This document shows, piece by piece, positions 21,904-34,225 of a DNA stretch of 64,000 nucleotides. The notes under the pieces are model-generated. The model was not told where the DNA came from. It searched no databases and saw only the letters and a program-made list of their open reading frames with translations. This DNA is from Ustulina deusta (lineage: Eukaryota > Ascomycota > Sordariomycetes > Xylariales > Xylariaceae): assembly GCA_023159155.1 (NCBI GenBank), contig JAJNNX010000005.1, positions 62,001-126,000 on the forward strand. The letters run 5' to 3'. The number at the start of each line of letters is the position of its first letter. Position 1 is the first letter of the stretch. A program made the position numbers and the translations under genes.

Positions 21904-22811
21904 TTGACTTTCCCCTTTCCCTTTTTATTCGTTTTTTTTCCCGGCGTGATTTGAGAATACGGTAGTTCGTTCGTTCAATGGATAACAAGAATCGTCCTTC
22001 CAATCCCACCTTAATACGAGATTTTTGCTTTTATTTTTAAAAGGGGGGGGGCGCGGTCGGGAGTCAGATTGGGTCAGCAGCAAGCTCCCTGGCTCAGCCT
22101 TCAACACAGCTTACGGTGTATCCTGGCCAATATCATGCGGCAATTCATAGTCTAGCGACAAAGCCAATGAAAAATAGGTATCACATTGGGGCTTGGGTAG
22201 TGGGCGAAACATGCGTATGCAGACCGGTAACACCGCATGAGGCGGAGTAGTGATTGAGATTGAAGACCCTCTAAGAACACCATAGCTGCACATGGCCTAC
22301 CTAGCACGTCGATATATTTAGGTTACCTCTCTGTAAGAGAATAAAGGTGCAGATTATAGAATTTTAGAGCGAGTTGTTAGCCGCGTATCTCATCACATTC
22401 AAGGGTGTGTTTTTAAACAGTAATGTATAATAGCTCATATAGTTCCGTACATACAACGCCGTCATTTCATCCTTTCCCATGCGTAAAAAAAGACGGCATT
22501 CTTGCGATGATATCCACCGAGCCTCATTTACATCCTAATCCACATCAAGCGTTGAGACGTTCCTCCGCCAGGACAATTGATCTCAGAAGAGAACTGGAAT
22601 GGCTAGGTTTGTCTTCGGTAGTCTGCGAAACGAAATACATTGTTGTGGAATAAAAACCTGCAATACAAATCATTGCATTCATTAATCTAGGTGAAGTTTA
22701 GTGACTTTGCAGGTTTCCGAGTTGGAATCCGGCGAGCACGGGGAACTGCCAATAGAGAGGATAATCCTCAATAGGTGTTGACATTGACTTCCATGCATAG
22801 ACAGAGTCCTC
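21904..22811. other. Intergenic region with homopolymer tracts
   Basis: This contains the upstream region of the GC-rich minus-strand gene and the 3' flank of snt1. It holds T-rich tracts at 21915-21942 and an A/G homopolymer junction near 22039-22052 (a run of at least eight G). No supported ORF. Confidence 0.4.
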
Positions 22812-25800
22812 CTACCTCCCGTATCTATCTGGAGGTGGGCGATCATAGATATGCCTATCTTGCGGCCGCAACTGCTGTTGCAAAACTGATGGCTGTTGCT
22901 GTTGCTGCTCATGAAGATGTGTATCCCGTGGGTCTTGTCCCTGAGACGCATACATTCTGCTCTCGTAGCTCACAGGTGGATAACTTCTTTGAGGACCCGG
23001 ATCCCGAGGGTCCCGCCCGGGGATAGGTGCGTTGGTAGGTGTGTTGGCATATCGAGGAGCATAACCCGCCGGACCTTGCGGCGGAGGGGGCTCAGAGGCA
23101 CGCGAGGAGGTTGGATAAGATACCTGTAAAGGTGTTTGCATACGTGATAGCGAAAAATTATCACGTAGCGCCATCGGGTCATGACCGCGAGGCGGTGGAG
23201 GATTACTCGCCCACGAAGGCTGCGGTGGCACGGAGCTGCTCGGCTGAGGAGGTTTTGGCGCAGATGCGTGCTGTGCGGCCCAAGCCGACTGTGTTGGCTG
23301 CGGTTGGGTCGACTTAGGGGGTTGTGGTGGATGCGAGGGCCATGCTGATTGTTGTTGCGGCTGCTGTTGCTGTTGATGTTGCTGTTGATGCTGCTGTTGA
23401 TGCTGTTGTTGGTGCTGCTGTTGATGCTGTTGTTGATGCTGTTGTTGATGCTGTTGTTGGTGCTGTTGTTGGTGCTGTTGTTGGTGCTGCTGTTGATGCT
23501 GCTGCTGTTGAATTGGATGGCCTGGGTTCTGGTTGGGCCATCCAACCTCTCTGCCTGAAGATGAGGACTCATGACTTCTTGATATAGGTTGATGAGGTGC
23601 GTACTGGGGTGGGGGGGATGAGGCGTTAGGTGGTTGTGGCTGGATCGGTGCCCCATAAGAATATGGAGTTTGAGACTGATACTGCACCTGTGGAGGTTGA
23701 GCAGGAACCTGGTAATGAGGCGTGTTTTGAGGAGAGCTAGCGGCGGTAGGCGGGAAAGGACGTGGACGGCCTCCATAATAATCTCGCTCAACAGTCCCCT
23801 CTAAAGACATATGTCTTGGAGCGCTCAAGGGCCGGGCCTGAGGTGACGCAGTATACGGCTTCAGCGATGGCATTGAAGAGGGCGGCGGCGGCGGCGGGCC
23901 TCGTGGATATCCGTAAGGTTGGGATTCTACAATGGAAGAATCACGGCGCACTTGAGATGGTGGTGGTGGCGGCGGCGGCGGCGGTCGAGAGAGATTGGTA
24001 TGAGGCGGAGGAGTTGACGACAACTTAGGTGCTGCGGGTACTTCAGCTACTCTCTTAGGAGGAGGCGCTGGTGGATCATCATTTAGGAGAGCCATCAAGT
24101 TAGAAGTTTTGGGAGCTCGAGGTGGCGCGGGAGCAACTGATGGCGGGGTGCGCTGAGCTGGCGGCGCGTTGTATGGCTCTGCGCCGCTCGCACGAGACAA
24201 TGGTCGAGTGAGTGTCAATATAGACCGTGAGGGTATGGGGGAAGATGGGGTTGATTCGCTCATGAAGCCCCGGCCAGACTGATGTTGAAGAACCGCGTAC
24301 GGCGCTTGAGGGGCTTGTGCTGGAATACGAGGAGCCTCTACTGGTCGTGATGACAATGGCATACTCTCTACACGCGGTGGCGGAGCTCGAATCGCCGCAG
24401 GAGGCCCGCCATAGAAGTCGTGCTGAGGCGCAAGATCTGGTTCTTGCTTGACACGCATCTGCTGTCGCTCTGGTTGGCGAACTGGTTCCTTAGAAGACTT
24501 CGGTTCGGTTTTTTGTCGTTCGGTCTGAGGATCTAGCAAGGAACCAGGTAATGGATGCCTTACGGGTGAATCTGATACGGATGATGGGGCGGGATGAGGA
24601 GGTTTCGAGACCAAGGGAGTGCGGGTGGTTTGTTGAGGGAACGGTTCGCGTTCACGGTCAGGGAATGGGAGGGGTGCTCTCAAGGGCCGAGAAACTGGGG
24701 ACATGGTCTGCGTACTTGGCTGGGAAAGGGGTTGCGATCCTACTTGGGGAATGAGATGAGTCGGCACGAGGGGAGGTGCTTGAGTGGTCTGAGCGAATGC
24801 GGATGGCACAGCCGGTGGCGGCTGGGGCTGAGCAGCAATAGGAACATTGAAACGAGCATTCATCGACTGGCTGGTAGGAGGATGCTCCATTTTCGGCGGA
24901 GATACATCTTCCATGATGGCATCTGCCGCGGCAAGTGGCCGATTGCTTGAAGTATCGTAGCGCTTCTTGGCACTTGTGGTCAATACTGGGGGAGGCGGTC
25001 TCTTCTCTCCGCGATGTTTCCGATCATCTGCCTCTTTTACTATTGCTTCCCAATCGGTGCTATCTTTTCGGCGAGTGTAATAGTTTTTCACCTGGTTCAA
25101 GTTAGTAGAGCCGCACAGTTATATTACATAAGCCGGAAAACACTTACCATAACCGCGGTTTTCGTCCGCATGTGGGCGGCAATTGCTGCCCAATCACTCC
25201 CGAAGGACTTGAGCAATGATGGGAACTCAGCGGCTTCAGGCACACTCCAATAGCTCGAGGGTTGTCCACTGGACTTGCGGTCTGGTGGTGTCTGTTGGCC
25301 GATATCAAGTGCAGCCACCGGAGGTTGTGGTGGTGGTTCAGGTCGTAATGGCGGAGGAGCCATTACATCTGACATGGAAGGAGGACCACCCCGCTCAGGA
25401 CTAACGAGAGGTTGTGTCTGTGGATAAGATTGTATAGGCATACCTGGAGCTGACTGTCCAAGATTTGGGGCTAACTCATACTGAGAAGGGAGACGAGGGA
25501 TTTCGTCTTGGGCTTGCTGACCAATCCAGTCCAGGCTCTGAACCCTAGACGCGGAACGTGAGCGGTTACCCTTGGTAGCCGAAGACGGTGTCGGTCCGGG
25601 AGGCGCTGCAGCAAGAGTGACAGCAACTCTCGGCGCTTTCTGGTCCTTGTCCTTGGCTCGGCGCCCCCTCTTAGGCTTTTCAGCAGTCCCATCTGCTCTA
25701 GCCGCGGCCGCACCTCTGCGCCCCGGAGTCCCAGCCGGTGTTCCACTTTCGCCGTCCGTAGCAGGTGTGGCTTCCGAGTTGAAGGTAGGGGCAGCCGCCC

Positions 25801-28800
25801 TACGTGGCCGCCGTCTCTCACCATTCTCCCCTGTCTCCTGCGTTTCTTCGTTGTCATTGTCCCCGTTTCCAAGCTCTGACACTAGAGCACTTGATCGCGT
25901 CTTACCACGGCCGCCTCTTTTACGCTTCTTTGGCTGCTTTTTGAGCTTCTCCTTGAGATTCAGCTCTTCTTTCTCTTTTTTAAGGTAATAGAACTGGATA
26001 GCCGTGCCGAAATCTCTGCGGGCGAGTGGCTCGGAAACCCGACCCCATTGTTTAGGAAATTCCAAATACGCCTTTTCAAACGTTCCACTCTCATCCTCTT
26101 CGAAGTTATCCACAGGGGGTAAGACTTCCCATGTCGCCACGATCTTTTCGGGTTGGATGAAGCCTGTGTTACTGCTGTAAAATTCGCTCTCCCTTTCTTT
26201 ATCCGTCTGGTACTGACGAGGTATCACGGCTTCCTTTTCGGTCCTATGTTTCTCCCTCTCAGCCTGTAGCTGTCGCTCACGTTTTTCATCTTCGATTTTT
26301 CGTGATTCCTCGAGGACCCTTTCTAAGTCACGCTCGGAGGCGTATCTGCTTCGTCGCGTGTGTTCAGGTTTTGGATCTGAGTTAACTCCAGGTTTAGTAT
26401 GGCCCGGGTCACCAGCACCAAGGACACAACTGAACTTCTCGCGACTCTTGACTGCCACGGGTTCGTCAGACATGGTAAATCTGATATAGTTATCGTAGTT
26501 TGCGGCATAAGTCTTCTTCAGCTGCGTTTCCATAACGTGCTGACTCCATGCCTCGTCTTCCAATCTCTGCAGGATAAAGGCATTAACATCCGGCTGGAGA
26601 GCGTTCATAGATCTAATAAATGCTTTATCTTTATCCCAGGGCTTCTCATCAAAGTACGGCAAGCTATCTAGAGGAGGCGTTTGCATGTGCTCGCGTACAA
26701 TAGCAATGCTATGAAGGTCCACGTCTTCAATGTCTGTTTCGTCTTCATCCTCGGGTGGAGACGGAGTACTGGACTCCCTTTTACTTGCGTTACGTGAGTC
26801 GATTTGAGCTTCTTCAAAAGACGGGAGTACTGGCTCCCCCTGGAAAGCGGAAGCCACCAATTCTGTCGATGTTTGCACTTCAGAATTGGCATTATCAGTC
26901 ACAGCATCTTCCATGGTCACATCTCCGTCATCGTTTTCCGGATTTTGATGTGAAGTTGGAATGTCGGCCTCCTGTTCGATCGATGGTTGAGGTTGCTTTG
27001 GTATATCATTGGCAGGCCCTGCAAGCTCCCTTGCAATCGATGATGGGGCACCATCTTCTTTCGGCGGCTGCTTCACATCGTTATGGGTAGGAGGAATATT
27101 GCCGATTCCAGACTGCTCCTCGGCCTTCAGGTCTAGCTTCATAGTTGATTTCCCCATAGCCGCGGTGGCCTCTGGAATGGGACCAATCATAACTTCTAAG
27201 CCTTCAGGTTCCATAGCAATTCGGTGGGCGGCTTCAAGCGAAATCAAAGCATACCGCACTATAGCGTCCATGGATACGGAGTCCTCCACTGCTTCCAATT
27301 GCTTTAATTCCTTCTCAACTTCGATTATTCCGGACTCGATCATATCTCCGATCTCTTCATCATCAGAATCTGAAGATTGGTCCAAAGTTGGCTGTTTGCT
27401 TTGCTTTTCAGGCAGGGAGACACGTATGGCAGGGACTTTCAGGGTTGGCCGTCGGTTCACCGTCGGTTCTGAACTTTCGGTAGGGCCAGTGGCAGTTTTC
27501 TCCCCAAGCCCAACGTCTTCAGCCTCCTCGGTGGCTTCAGCATCAGCCTTAACAGAGCTAGGTTCGTCTTTGCGTTTGTCTCGCTCTGTAGACGAGCCAG
27601 CGGACTGGGGTCTCATTTCAATCCTAGAGGCTTCGCCCGAGTCCACGCTGTGCAGTTCTTGGATGTTGCCTTCTGCTCTGGCGACTTGAGGGTCCGCTTT
27701 AGCGTCACTACTGCATGGTCGTTGATGGGAGTCTCCTGGTTGGTCTGACTGGGCACTATCCGCTCGAAATCCAGCTGGTCGAGATTGAGCAAAGCTCGAG
27801 GACCTCCCAAGTTTGGGAGATTCTGGTACTCTATGTTTAAGGTTGGGGTTGATCCATTGCTTACTTGAAGGGCCAGGACGCTGTGAACGAGGACCCGAAG
27901 GTATTGGTGGGCTTCTTTCAAAAGATGGCTTGGAAGGTCCGGTGGGCGGAGCTCTCGTATCTATAATAGGGGTGGCGTTCACGGGACCGGGGCGATCCTC
28001 CTTCAAAGCCCTTGGCCCCGTAGGTGGTGCCTTTCCAGTAGCTGATCCCATTTCACTCGTTAACGCCGTTCTATTAGGCACAGAGCCGAAAGAAGGCGCG
28101 GCTGGAGCTACCGGCGGCGGTGAAACGTCCTTAGTTGATGTTGGAGGTTCGTGAGATGTCCTATCGAGCTTCACTCGTGTTTCGCGATCCCGAGTATCCC
28201 GGTCATCTCGAAGATCCCGCGGACGCAAGTCAGCGTCAAGGTATCTGTTGTTTTCTCGTTCACGGTCGTCCCTATCTCGGAAACGCCCTTCCTGAGAGCG
28301 TGATCGAAATGGGCCGCCGTATCTATCCCTATCATCATAAAACGGACGACCGCGACCGCGATCCCAATCTCCACCCCGACCTCTGCCACGGCCACGACCG
28401 TACCCACCGCGATATGACGAATCGCCACGGTACGATGAATGGACGAAAGGCGGATCGGAGGAAGAGGAGCCTGCTGAGAGTGGCCCATCTCGTGACCCAC
28501 GCCTCGCTCTATCTGCATCTACGCCGAGAGGACCATCGCGCGAGTCTCTCGAGTCTCGAAAATCCCTTCCGAGTGGCGACCGCGGACGGGGAGAGGGACG
28601 ACGCCCTCTAAAGCTGTCTCTATCCCGGTCGCGCCAGTCGGGACGCTCGCGCTCACGACTGCGATCATCCCTATAGGGAGCTTCCCTTCGATCCCGGAAA
28701 TCAATATCACGGTCCCTTCCTCGATCCCGACTATCCTCTCGCCAGCCTCTACCCCTACCACGGCCTCTGCCTCGAAAATCACCCGAATAACCGCCGCCTC

Positions 28801-29058
28801 GGGGTCCGCTAGGAGGGTCAAGAAGAGCCTTGGGTCCACGTGGAGTATCTCTCGGTAGGGTATCCCGAAAAGAGTCTCGATTCGTCTGAAAAGCCGCAGC
28901 ATTCGACCTCGACTCTGCAGAAGACCGTCGGGGGCCACCGTCACTATAGAGCGATCTCCTATCCGGTGAGCGATCGCGAGACCTAGAGCGGCGTGAGTCG
29001 CCATCGTATCGTGACCCTGTGTAACGGGACGCCCTAGGTGTTGAGTTAGCGGGAATAG
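22812..29058 (-). CDS. snt1: Snt1/N-CoR-like SANT-domain corepressor (Set3 complex)
   Basis: The two main exons are 29058-25148 and 25091-22812, joined by a 56-bp intron (25147-25092, GTAAGT donor, CTAAC branch, CAG acceptor). Together they give about 2063 residues plus a short unresolved first exon. The N-terminus is rich in RS, RD and RG. SANT1 lies around 26100-25980 ('YLEFPKQWGRVSEPLARRDF' then 'GTAIQFYYLKKE') and is the signature of N-CoR/SMRT/Snt1. SANT2 spans the intron ('YWSVPEAAEFPSLLKSFGSD' ... 'VKNYYTRRK'). The C-terminus is Pro/Gln-rich with about 11 QQQH repeats. Homologues scaffold the Set3 histone deacetylase complex in the nucleus. No ATG is in frame at the 5' end. A stop precedes 29071, so the start must come from an upstream exon. 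A GTAAGT near 29255 marks a likely 5' intron. Confidence 0.88.
23345..23515 (-). repeat. CAG/CAA/CAY microsatellite encoding about eleven QQQH units
   Basis: On the minus strand this is an imperfect 12-bp tandem repeat inside the snt1 coding region. Units alternate CAG/CAA glutamine codons with one CAT or CAC histidine codon, giving about eleven consecutive QQQH units. Codon mixing interrupts a pure CAG tract, which would slow slippage. The unit length (a multiple of three) means copy-number change keeps the frame. Confidence 0.85.
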
Positions 29059-29071
29059 CTGAAGCTCTCAA

Positions 29072-31083
29072 TCAACCTCTACGATACTCCCCGGTCGCAC
29101 GATTGGTGTTAATATGCAGGCGAAAAGCATGACATGGAGAAAGATATGGAATAAATGCCGAAGGAGTGTTACGGGAATGTGATCTTCGCGATATGGAGGG
29201 GAGAAGAAATAGATAATCGACCGCGTTTCTTGAGTCTTATGCAATTGAGAGTTGAACTTACATGATGGCGAGGTCGGATAGGCCAAGCTCGAAATTTGAC
29301 TCTAACCCAGACTCTAACCCAGCTTATATGGTTTGCATAGAGTCTGACGTGAGAAAAAAAAGCTAGAGCCTGATAAAACCGTTCCTCATGTAAAATGGCA
29401 ATCCCGATCAGTTCGTGTGCAGTCAAGGGACGGTCGGTTGTGAGGTAGCCGTCTCGACAATAATGAAATCTTGTGGTCGGGTACTCGAAATATACAGTAG
29501 GAAACGAAGAGAGAGTCGCAGTGAGTGGTCCGCATGAGGACGCGCACGAATTGTCGAACAAGAAAGACTATGAAATGCGAGTTGAAGTGGATGTGTGTGC
29601 AGCAGAGGATTGAGATTGCATTGGAGATCTTGAAAACACGATTTAGTCTCGGAAGCGCCTAATACGCAAAACAGGGATGCACCCGCCTCTCAGCCTTGAA
29701 TGGCTCAACTTGACTGGCTCTGGTCTGTGCATGATCACTAGCATGTCGCTGGTACGCTTTAGTGGCTGGTACCCATGTTTTCTTCGGCTGCGGTGTATGC
29801 GTACTGTACACGCGTATCGAGAGAACTCCTTCTCATGGTATTTCCATGCAAACCTCCTCAAGATTGGATCTTAAAAAGGTATTGATCAAAGCCCAAGTTT
29901 ATGTCAGTTTATATATATGAGTAATAAAGTTCAATCTGTCTTTAAAGAGCTTAAACATAGTGTACCTTGGGTAACTTTGAGTTCGCCCAAGGAGAAGGAT
30001 TTTCAAAGCTATCTAGGTACCTACCTTAAGTACCAAAGCATGTATATGTACCTAGGTACACTCCCCATCCTTGCCCCTTCTGTAAAGAGAAACAGTCAAA
30101 CATGACCTACCTACCTACCTTGGTATATATAGATAGCTAAAGGTACATAGTGTACTAAATGTGTCACTAGTGCCAATTATAGAGCAGCTTTCACTGTGGG
30201 GTTCAATGTTGATTCAGCTAGCATTCGGCGTCCGAGTTTAGTGTTCCACTAGAACTTCACTGTTATTAGGACTTGAAGTGCCTTTGTGTACATTTATTCT
30301 TGACTAGAAATAGATTCTATATATTCTTGTACATCTATCTAGTATGATTTTTCTACTCGAACCAACAACCAATAGAAAAGGTGATTTATTGATCTGCTAG
30401 ATATTTAGGTATGTCTACTAGTAGTACCTACATACCTGAGGTAGTACCCTGTACTTATGTGGAGAAAAGGTGTGACTCCACATGCATTTTACATAGGGAC
30501 CTATTATATACATATACATTCGTACAGTACCTACCTAATCGGTAGGTATGCCTAGGTATCGAGAGAGGTAGTGTGCTTACAGTTTCACGCCACCGCGGAA
30601 GAGTACCTACATTTAGGTATCTGCCTAGACTCCCGAGGATGTGCATGAATCGCTGATTCAGAACTCTTTCTGCAACAAACCAGTACTTCAGCAACAAAAC
30701 ATCTGTAGAGGATGGTATTTTCTTTAGTTTTGCTTGTTGTAGATTCATTGAATATCTGTGCAAAAGCCAAACAGCTCTCTGCATTCCTTTCAACTGCGCC
30801 TCAAGCAACTTTTTGCTGGAATTTCTTGAGCCCCAAGAGCTTGTTTTGTTCTAGTACCTAGCTCAATGCTTGGTGCGGTACTTCTCGGTGTCATGGGAAA
30901 TGCCGAATCTAGGTGGCAATAGTGGTAATAACTACCATGGATATAGGTAGATAGATAGGCTACAGTAGGGATATGTACGCAGGGGGTCTGTTCTGGCAAA
31001 TCCGTAGCGGTGGGCCCAACCAACTCGATTTTGTCCCTCGTCCCAGGCGTATAATCCGAGGGCTAATTCTCTTACCCTTCTTC
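29072..31083. other. Intergenic/5' leader region rich in ACCTAGGT words
   Basis: The first few hundred bases probably contain the snt1 5' leader, with an intron (GTAAGT near 29255, acceptor near 29059). From about 29.9 to 30.6 kb the sequence is AT-rich and packed with ACCTACCT, CTAGGTACC and a perfect TACCTAGGTA palindrome (30049-30058). No supported gene. Confidence 0.4.
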
Positions 31084-32724
31084 TTACCGATGTCTCACGC
31101 AGGGCCGATGACCATCCTCGGTAAAACGGGCTGTCCAATGCTCCCCCAGTTCCAGGTCCTCGTTTGCTGTCTTACGCTTTCTCTTCGCAGGAACTTTTAA
31201 AGTCATGCCCTGTTCTCCGGGTTGTGGTGGGAACGTGGCCTCTTGTGTCGACAGCATCTCGACATCTTGCAATGTAGTTGAAGACTCTAGCTGCTTTTCT
31301 GATGCTTCTGACGTCGATTTTTTATTCACCGAGGTCTCCGCTTGGATTATGAGCAACTCATCTGTTTGTAACAAGGTTGAAGGCGCTAATTGTTCGTCCG
31401 ATACCACTGGTACAGATTCTGTATTCTTCAAGGTCGAGGGCACTCCTCTCTTGTCTGATGCTGTTGACACAAGATTTGCATTCATCAAGGTCTCCATTGG
31501 GATTGTAAGCAACTCGCCTTTTTGTATCGAGGCCGAGGGTGTTACTTGCTTGCTTAATGCTTCTATCGCAGGATTTTGGTTCATCGAGGTTTGTATTGGG
31601 GCTGGAAATAACTTGTCTTTTGGTAACGTGGCCGAAAGGGCTAGTTCCTCGTCCAATGCCGAGTCCATTGGGATTGTGTACAACTCGTCTTTCTGTGGCG
31701 AGGTCGGAAAGACTTGTTCCTCGCCTAATACGAAGTGTGCTCTGGTCGTTAACAATTCACCTTTTTGTGATGAAGTTGAGAGCGCTAGCTCCTCATCTGA
31801 TATTGCTGACGTAGGATTTGGAGTTATTAGCGTATCCGTTGAGGTTGTAAGCCACTTATCTTTTTGTACTGGTTTCAAGTATGCTACTTGCTTGTCTGGT
31901 ACTTCTGATGCGGATTTTGGGTTTATCGAGGTCTTCATTGGGGAAGTGAGCAACGCATCTTCTTGTGCCAAGGTCGAGGTTTCTCGGTGCCGAGTCTCTC
32001 GCATGTAACTCTCTGGATATACGAAACACGTTGCGAATGCTGTCCTAGAACTGACTAGGTCTCTTCCGCGCAGATATTGATCGCCGCCGAGGCTCTGCTG
32101 CGTTGACTTCACAGCTTTTTCTCCCTTTTCTTCTTTCCACTTCCGTTTTTGTTTCCTTTTCTCTTCCTTCTCCATCTCTTCCTCTTCCATCCGGAGTTGT
32201 AGCTTTTTAGGGTCCAAAATACCCCTTTTCATGTTTTCGACCGCAGCCTGGGCCTCTCCTAATGTAGGCCAAGGCTGTCGTCTCTTCAGTTCTTCCCTCG
32301 CGAACCAGAATCCAGCGGCTTTTTCAAGATCGCCTCCGCTCTGCTTCATATACTCGGTTGTTACTTTTGCTACCTCGGCGTTCATCATTTCTTTCCTATG
32401 GGCTCTCCCTGCTGCCTCTCGTTCTCTGTGTAATTCATCCGCCGTTTTCGGCACTTTTCGTAACTTAGTCGTTTTAGACATGGATTCCTTTGGTTTCTGG
32501 ATTTTACTTTGTTTGACTCCTTTTTTTCGTGGAGTTCGTCGGGGTGCTTGCACAGTTGAGTCTGCGAAGGGTGATGATTCTTCCTCAGGAGCGGTGTCTT
32601 CAAAAGTATTTTCTTCAGTGACGCTGTCTTCAGCCGTTTCGCTTCTCTTCGTAGTCAGAGCCTCCTCGTCGTACCCGGCAACAGGATTTACAAGGGTCTT
32701 CTCTGAATCGAGCGTGTCAGGCAT
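31084..32724 (-). CDS. Unrecognised Lys-rich protein with degenerate C-terminal repeats
   Basis: A long minus-strand frame ends at TAA 31084. The first in-frame ATG is at 32724 (546 residues). The frame stays open to 32877, so a spliced upstream exon is possible. The family is not recognised. The N-terminal third has an acidic part and then a basic part ('APRRTPRKKGVKQSKIQKPK'). A helical, charged segment follows, with 'AAGFWFAREELKRRQPWPTL' and a Glu/Lys-rich coiled coil ('RMEEEEMEKEEKRKQKRKWK'). The second half consists of about seven diverged copies of a ~30-residue unit, roughly 'QKGELLTIPMETxxNxxxxS' followed by 'xxSDEQLALST'. The C-terminus has a nuclear-localisation-like 'PAKRKRKTANEDLE'. 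A nuclear chromatin-associated role is plausible but unproven. Confidence 0.6.
   Translation of the reverse strand: MPDTLDSEKTLVNPVAGYDEEALTTKRSETAEDSVTEENTFEDTAPEEESSPFADSTVQAPRRTPRKKGVKQSKIQKPKESMSKTTKLRKVPKTADELHREREAAGRAHRKEMMNAEVAKVTTEYMKQSGGDLEKAAGFWFAREELKRRQPWPTLGEAQAAVENMKRGILDPKKLQLRMEEEEMEKEEKRKQKRKWKEEKGEKAVKSTQQSLGGDQYLRGRDLVSSRTAFATCFVYPESYMRETRHRETSTLAQEDALLTSPMKTSINPKSASEVPDKQVAYLKPVQKDKWLTTSTDTLITPNPTSAISDEELALSTSSQKGELLTTRAHFVLGEEQVFPTSPQKDELYTIPMDSALDEELALSATLPKDKLFPAPIQTSMNQNPAIEALSKQVTPSASIQKGELLTIPMETLMNANLVSTASDKRGVPSTLKNTESVPVVSDEQLAPSTLLQTDELLIIQAETSVNKKSTSEASEKQLESSTTLQDVEMLSTQEATFPPQPGEQGMTLKVPAKRKRKTANEDLELGEHWTARFTEDGHRPCVRHR
31290..31990 (-). repeat. Degenerate ~90-bp coding repeats (about seven units)
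   Basis: Within the unrecognised minus-strand ORF, recurrent segments read as DELLT(I/T), ETL/TSxNxxS and SDEQLALS(T). On the plus strand the same periodicity appears as repeated TTGTCTTTTTGT- and AACTCRTCTTTTTGT-like words spaced about 90-105 bp apart. The repeats are diverged but in frame, so the array looks old and maintained by selection on the protein. Confidence 0.6.
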
Positions 32725-32877
32725 GTCGGACGGATCAGGCGTATCAGGTTTTGTAATATTTCTGGTAATTTCAAGCGAAGCCCCTCCTAAATTGTATTGA
32801 CTATTGTCGGTGTGTGCACCGACACTAGATAGATGGCTGAGCCTGTGAATAGTCTGTGTCAGCAAGTTGCACAGCAA

Positions 32878-34225
32878 CGAGTAGCAAGCATCAGCAGATC
32901 AAGGCCGAAGATCTCAATGGAGAGAATCAAATCCGTTCCTACGGAATGCACTCTGGAAATCACCTACCAAACGCCGACAAGTACATGGACGTTGTCGGCG
33001 GTATTCATGGCAATCGTGGCGAATGCTCTGGGATTTGTATGAGGGTGCACGGGCCGGCGAAGGGTATTGACATGCACTTTGAGAATATTGTCGGTTGAGA
33101 TACTGGGTGGTTCTTCAGCATTACCACAGCTGTCGGATATCAGAGATACTACCTAGGTAGAATAGTTCCGCACTCAATGTCGGCATCGGCCAATGGTAAT
33201 GGTTCGTGGCTCCGCGGCTGAGGTTCGGGAAAGTGCGATGATGCAAGCAACTCTGCGGGTAGGTGAATATAATGAGTCGCAGCTCGACGGTTCTGGTACC
33301 AGTCCGTTTCAAGTGCGAGGGAGGTATAAGTAGGGGTTTGATTGTGAGTGTCAAAGGTGTTTTCGATCGTACCTTCCATTCCTTGTCCCCTCGCTTTCGG
33401 TGCTGTTGGCGTCAACCATAGGGATGTTCTTGATTCTGATTATGTTAGTAGGTCAGCAGTCGACTCCGAGCTGCGAGTAGTACAGGGTACGGAATGTGCA
33501 GTTAGCGCGAGGGGGAAGAGGATGGCCAATGGATCTGTGTTATACCCAGGGGGTTGACAGGTGGTCTAAGAAATGACATGTGAGATTGAAGTGTGGGTTA
33601 GATTGTAGGTTTTTTTTTGTTATTGTTTGGGGGAGAGCGTGGAGTCGCATTTCATCTGCCTACCTACCTCAAGGTGGCCGGCTGTGATAGCAAGACTAAG
33701 GGTTGGGAGAGGGGGCGGGGGGTTGAGTGCCAAAAGAGCGACTGTAGTAAACATCCAAATAAATCTCCAGATGAAGCTCTAAGGAAACGGAAGAATAGCC
33801 CCGTGTTCTGCGATCTAAGTTTGCGCCAGGGTTTGAGTATGTGGTTTTTAGCTTCAGTCTCTTTACCCCTAGGTGCCCGCCTGTGAGGGTTTCGTTTACT
33901 GACAGGTGTATAAGGACGAAAGAAGGAGAAGACATATATCTCGGGGTGAGATGCTGTATAAAAGCTTCAATGTGGTGTGATTAATTTTTTCCTGCTCGGC
34001 CACATCTACCCACTTCACGTCAAATTTTGGCGTTTATTAGCATATGCACTGGGGTAACGGAAGGGCACATTCATTGGCAACTCTTAAGACGAGATTGATT
34101 CACGGCCATGTCGTTTATCATTGATCCTCCTAAGTGCACCTAGTCCTCACTAGATATCCTGGGCTGTTTAATAGACAGGAGGATATCACGCACAATTTAC
34201 CGCGATGAGCGTCCTCCCAAGTAAA
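32878..34225. other. Intergenic region, 1.35 kb
   Basis: Upstream region of the repeat-protein gene and 3' flank of deoxyhypusine synthase. It contains a perfect TACCTAGGTA palindrome at 33150-33159 and T/G homopolymer runs near 33610. ORFs of up to about 90 codons lack support. Confidence 0.4.

Noticed and set aside
23324..23587. Leu/Val/Ala-rich plus-strand ORFs over the snt1 repeat
   Set aside because: They are antisense translations of the CAG/CAA/CAY repeat, not membrane proteins.
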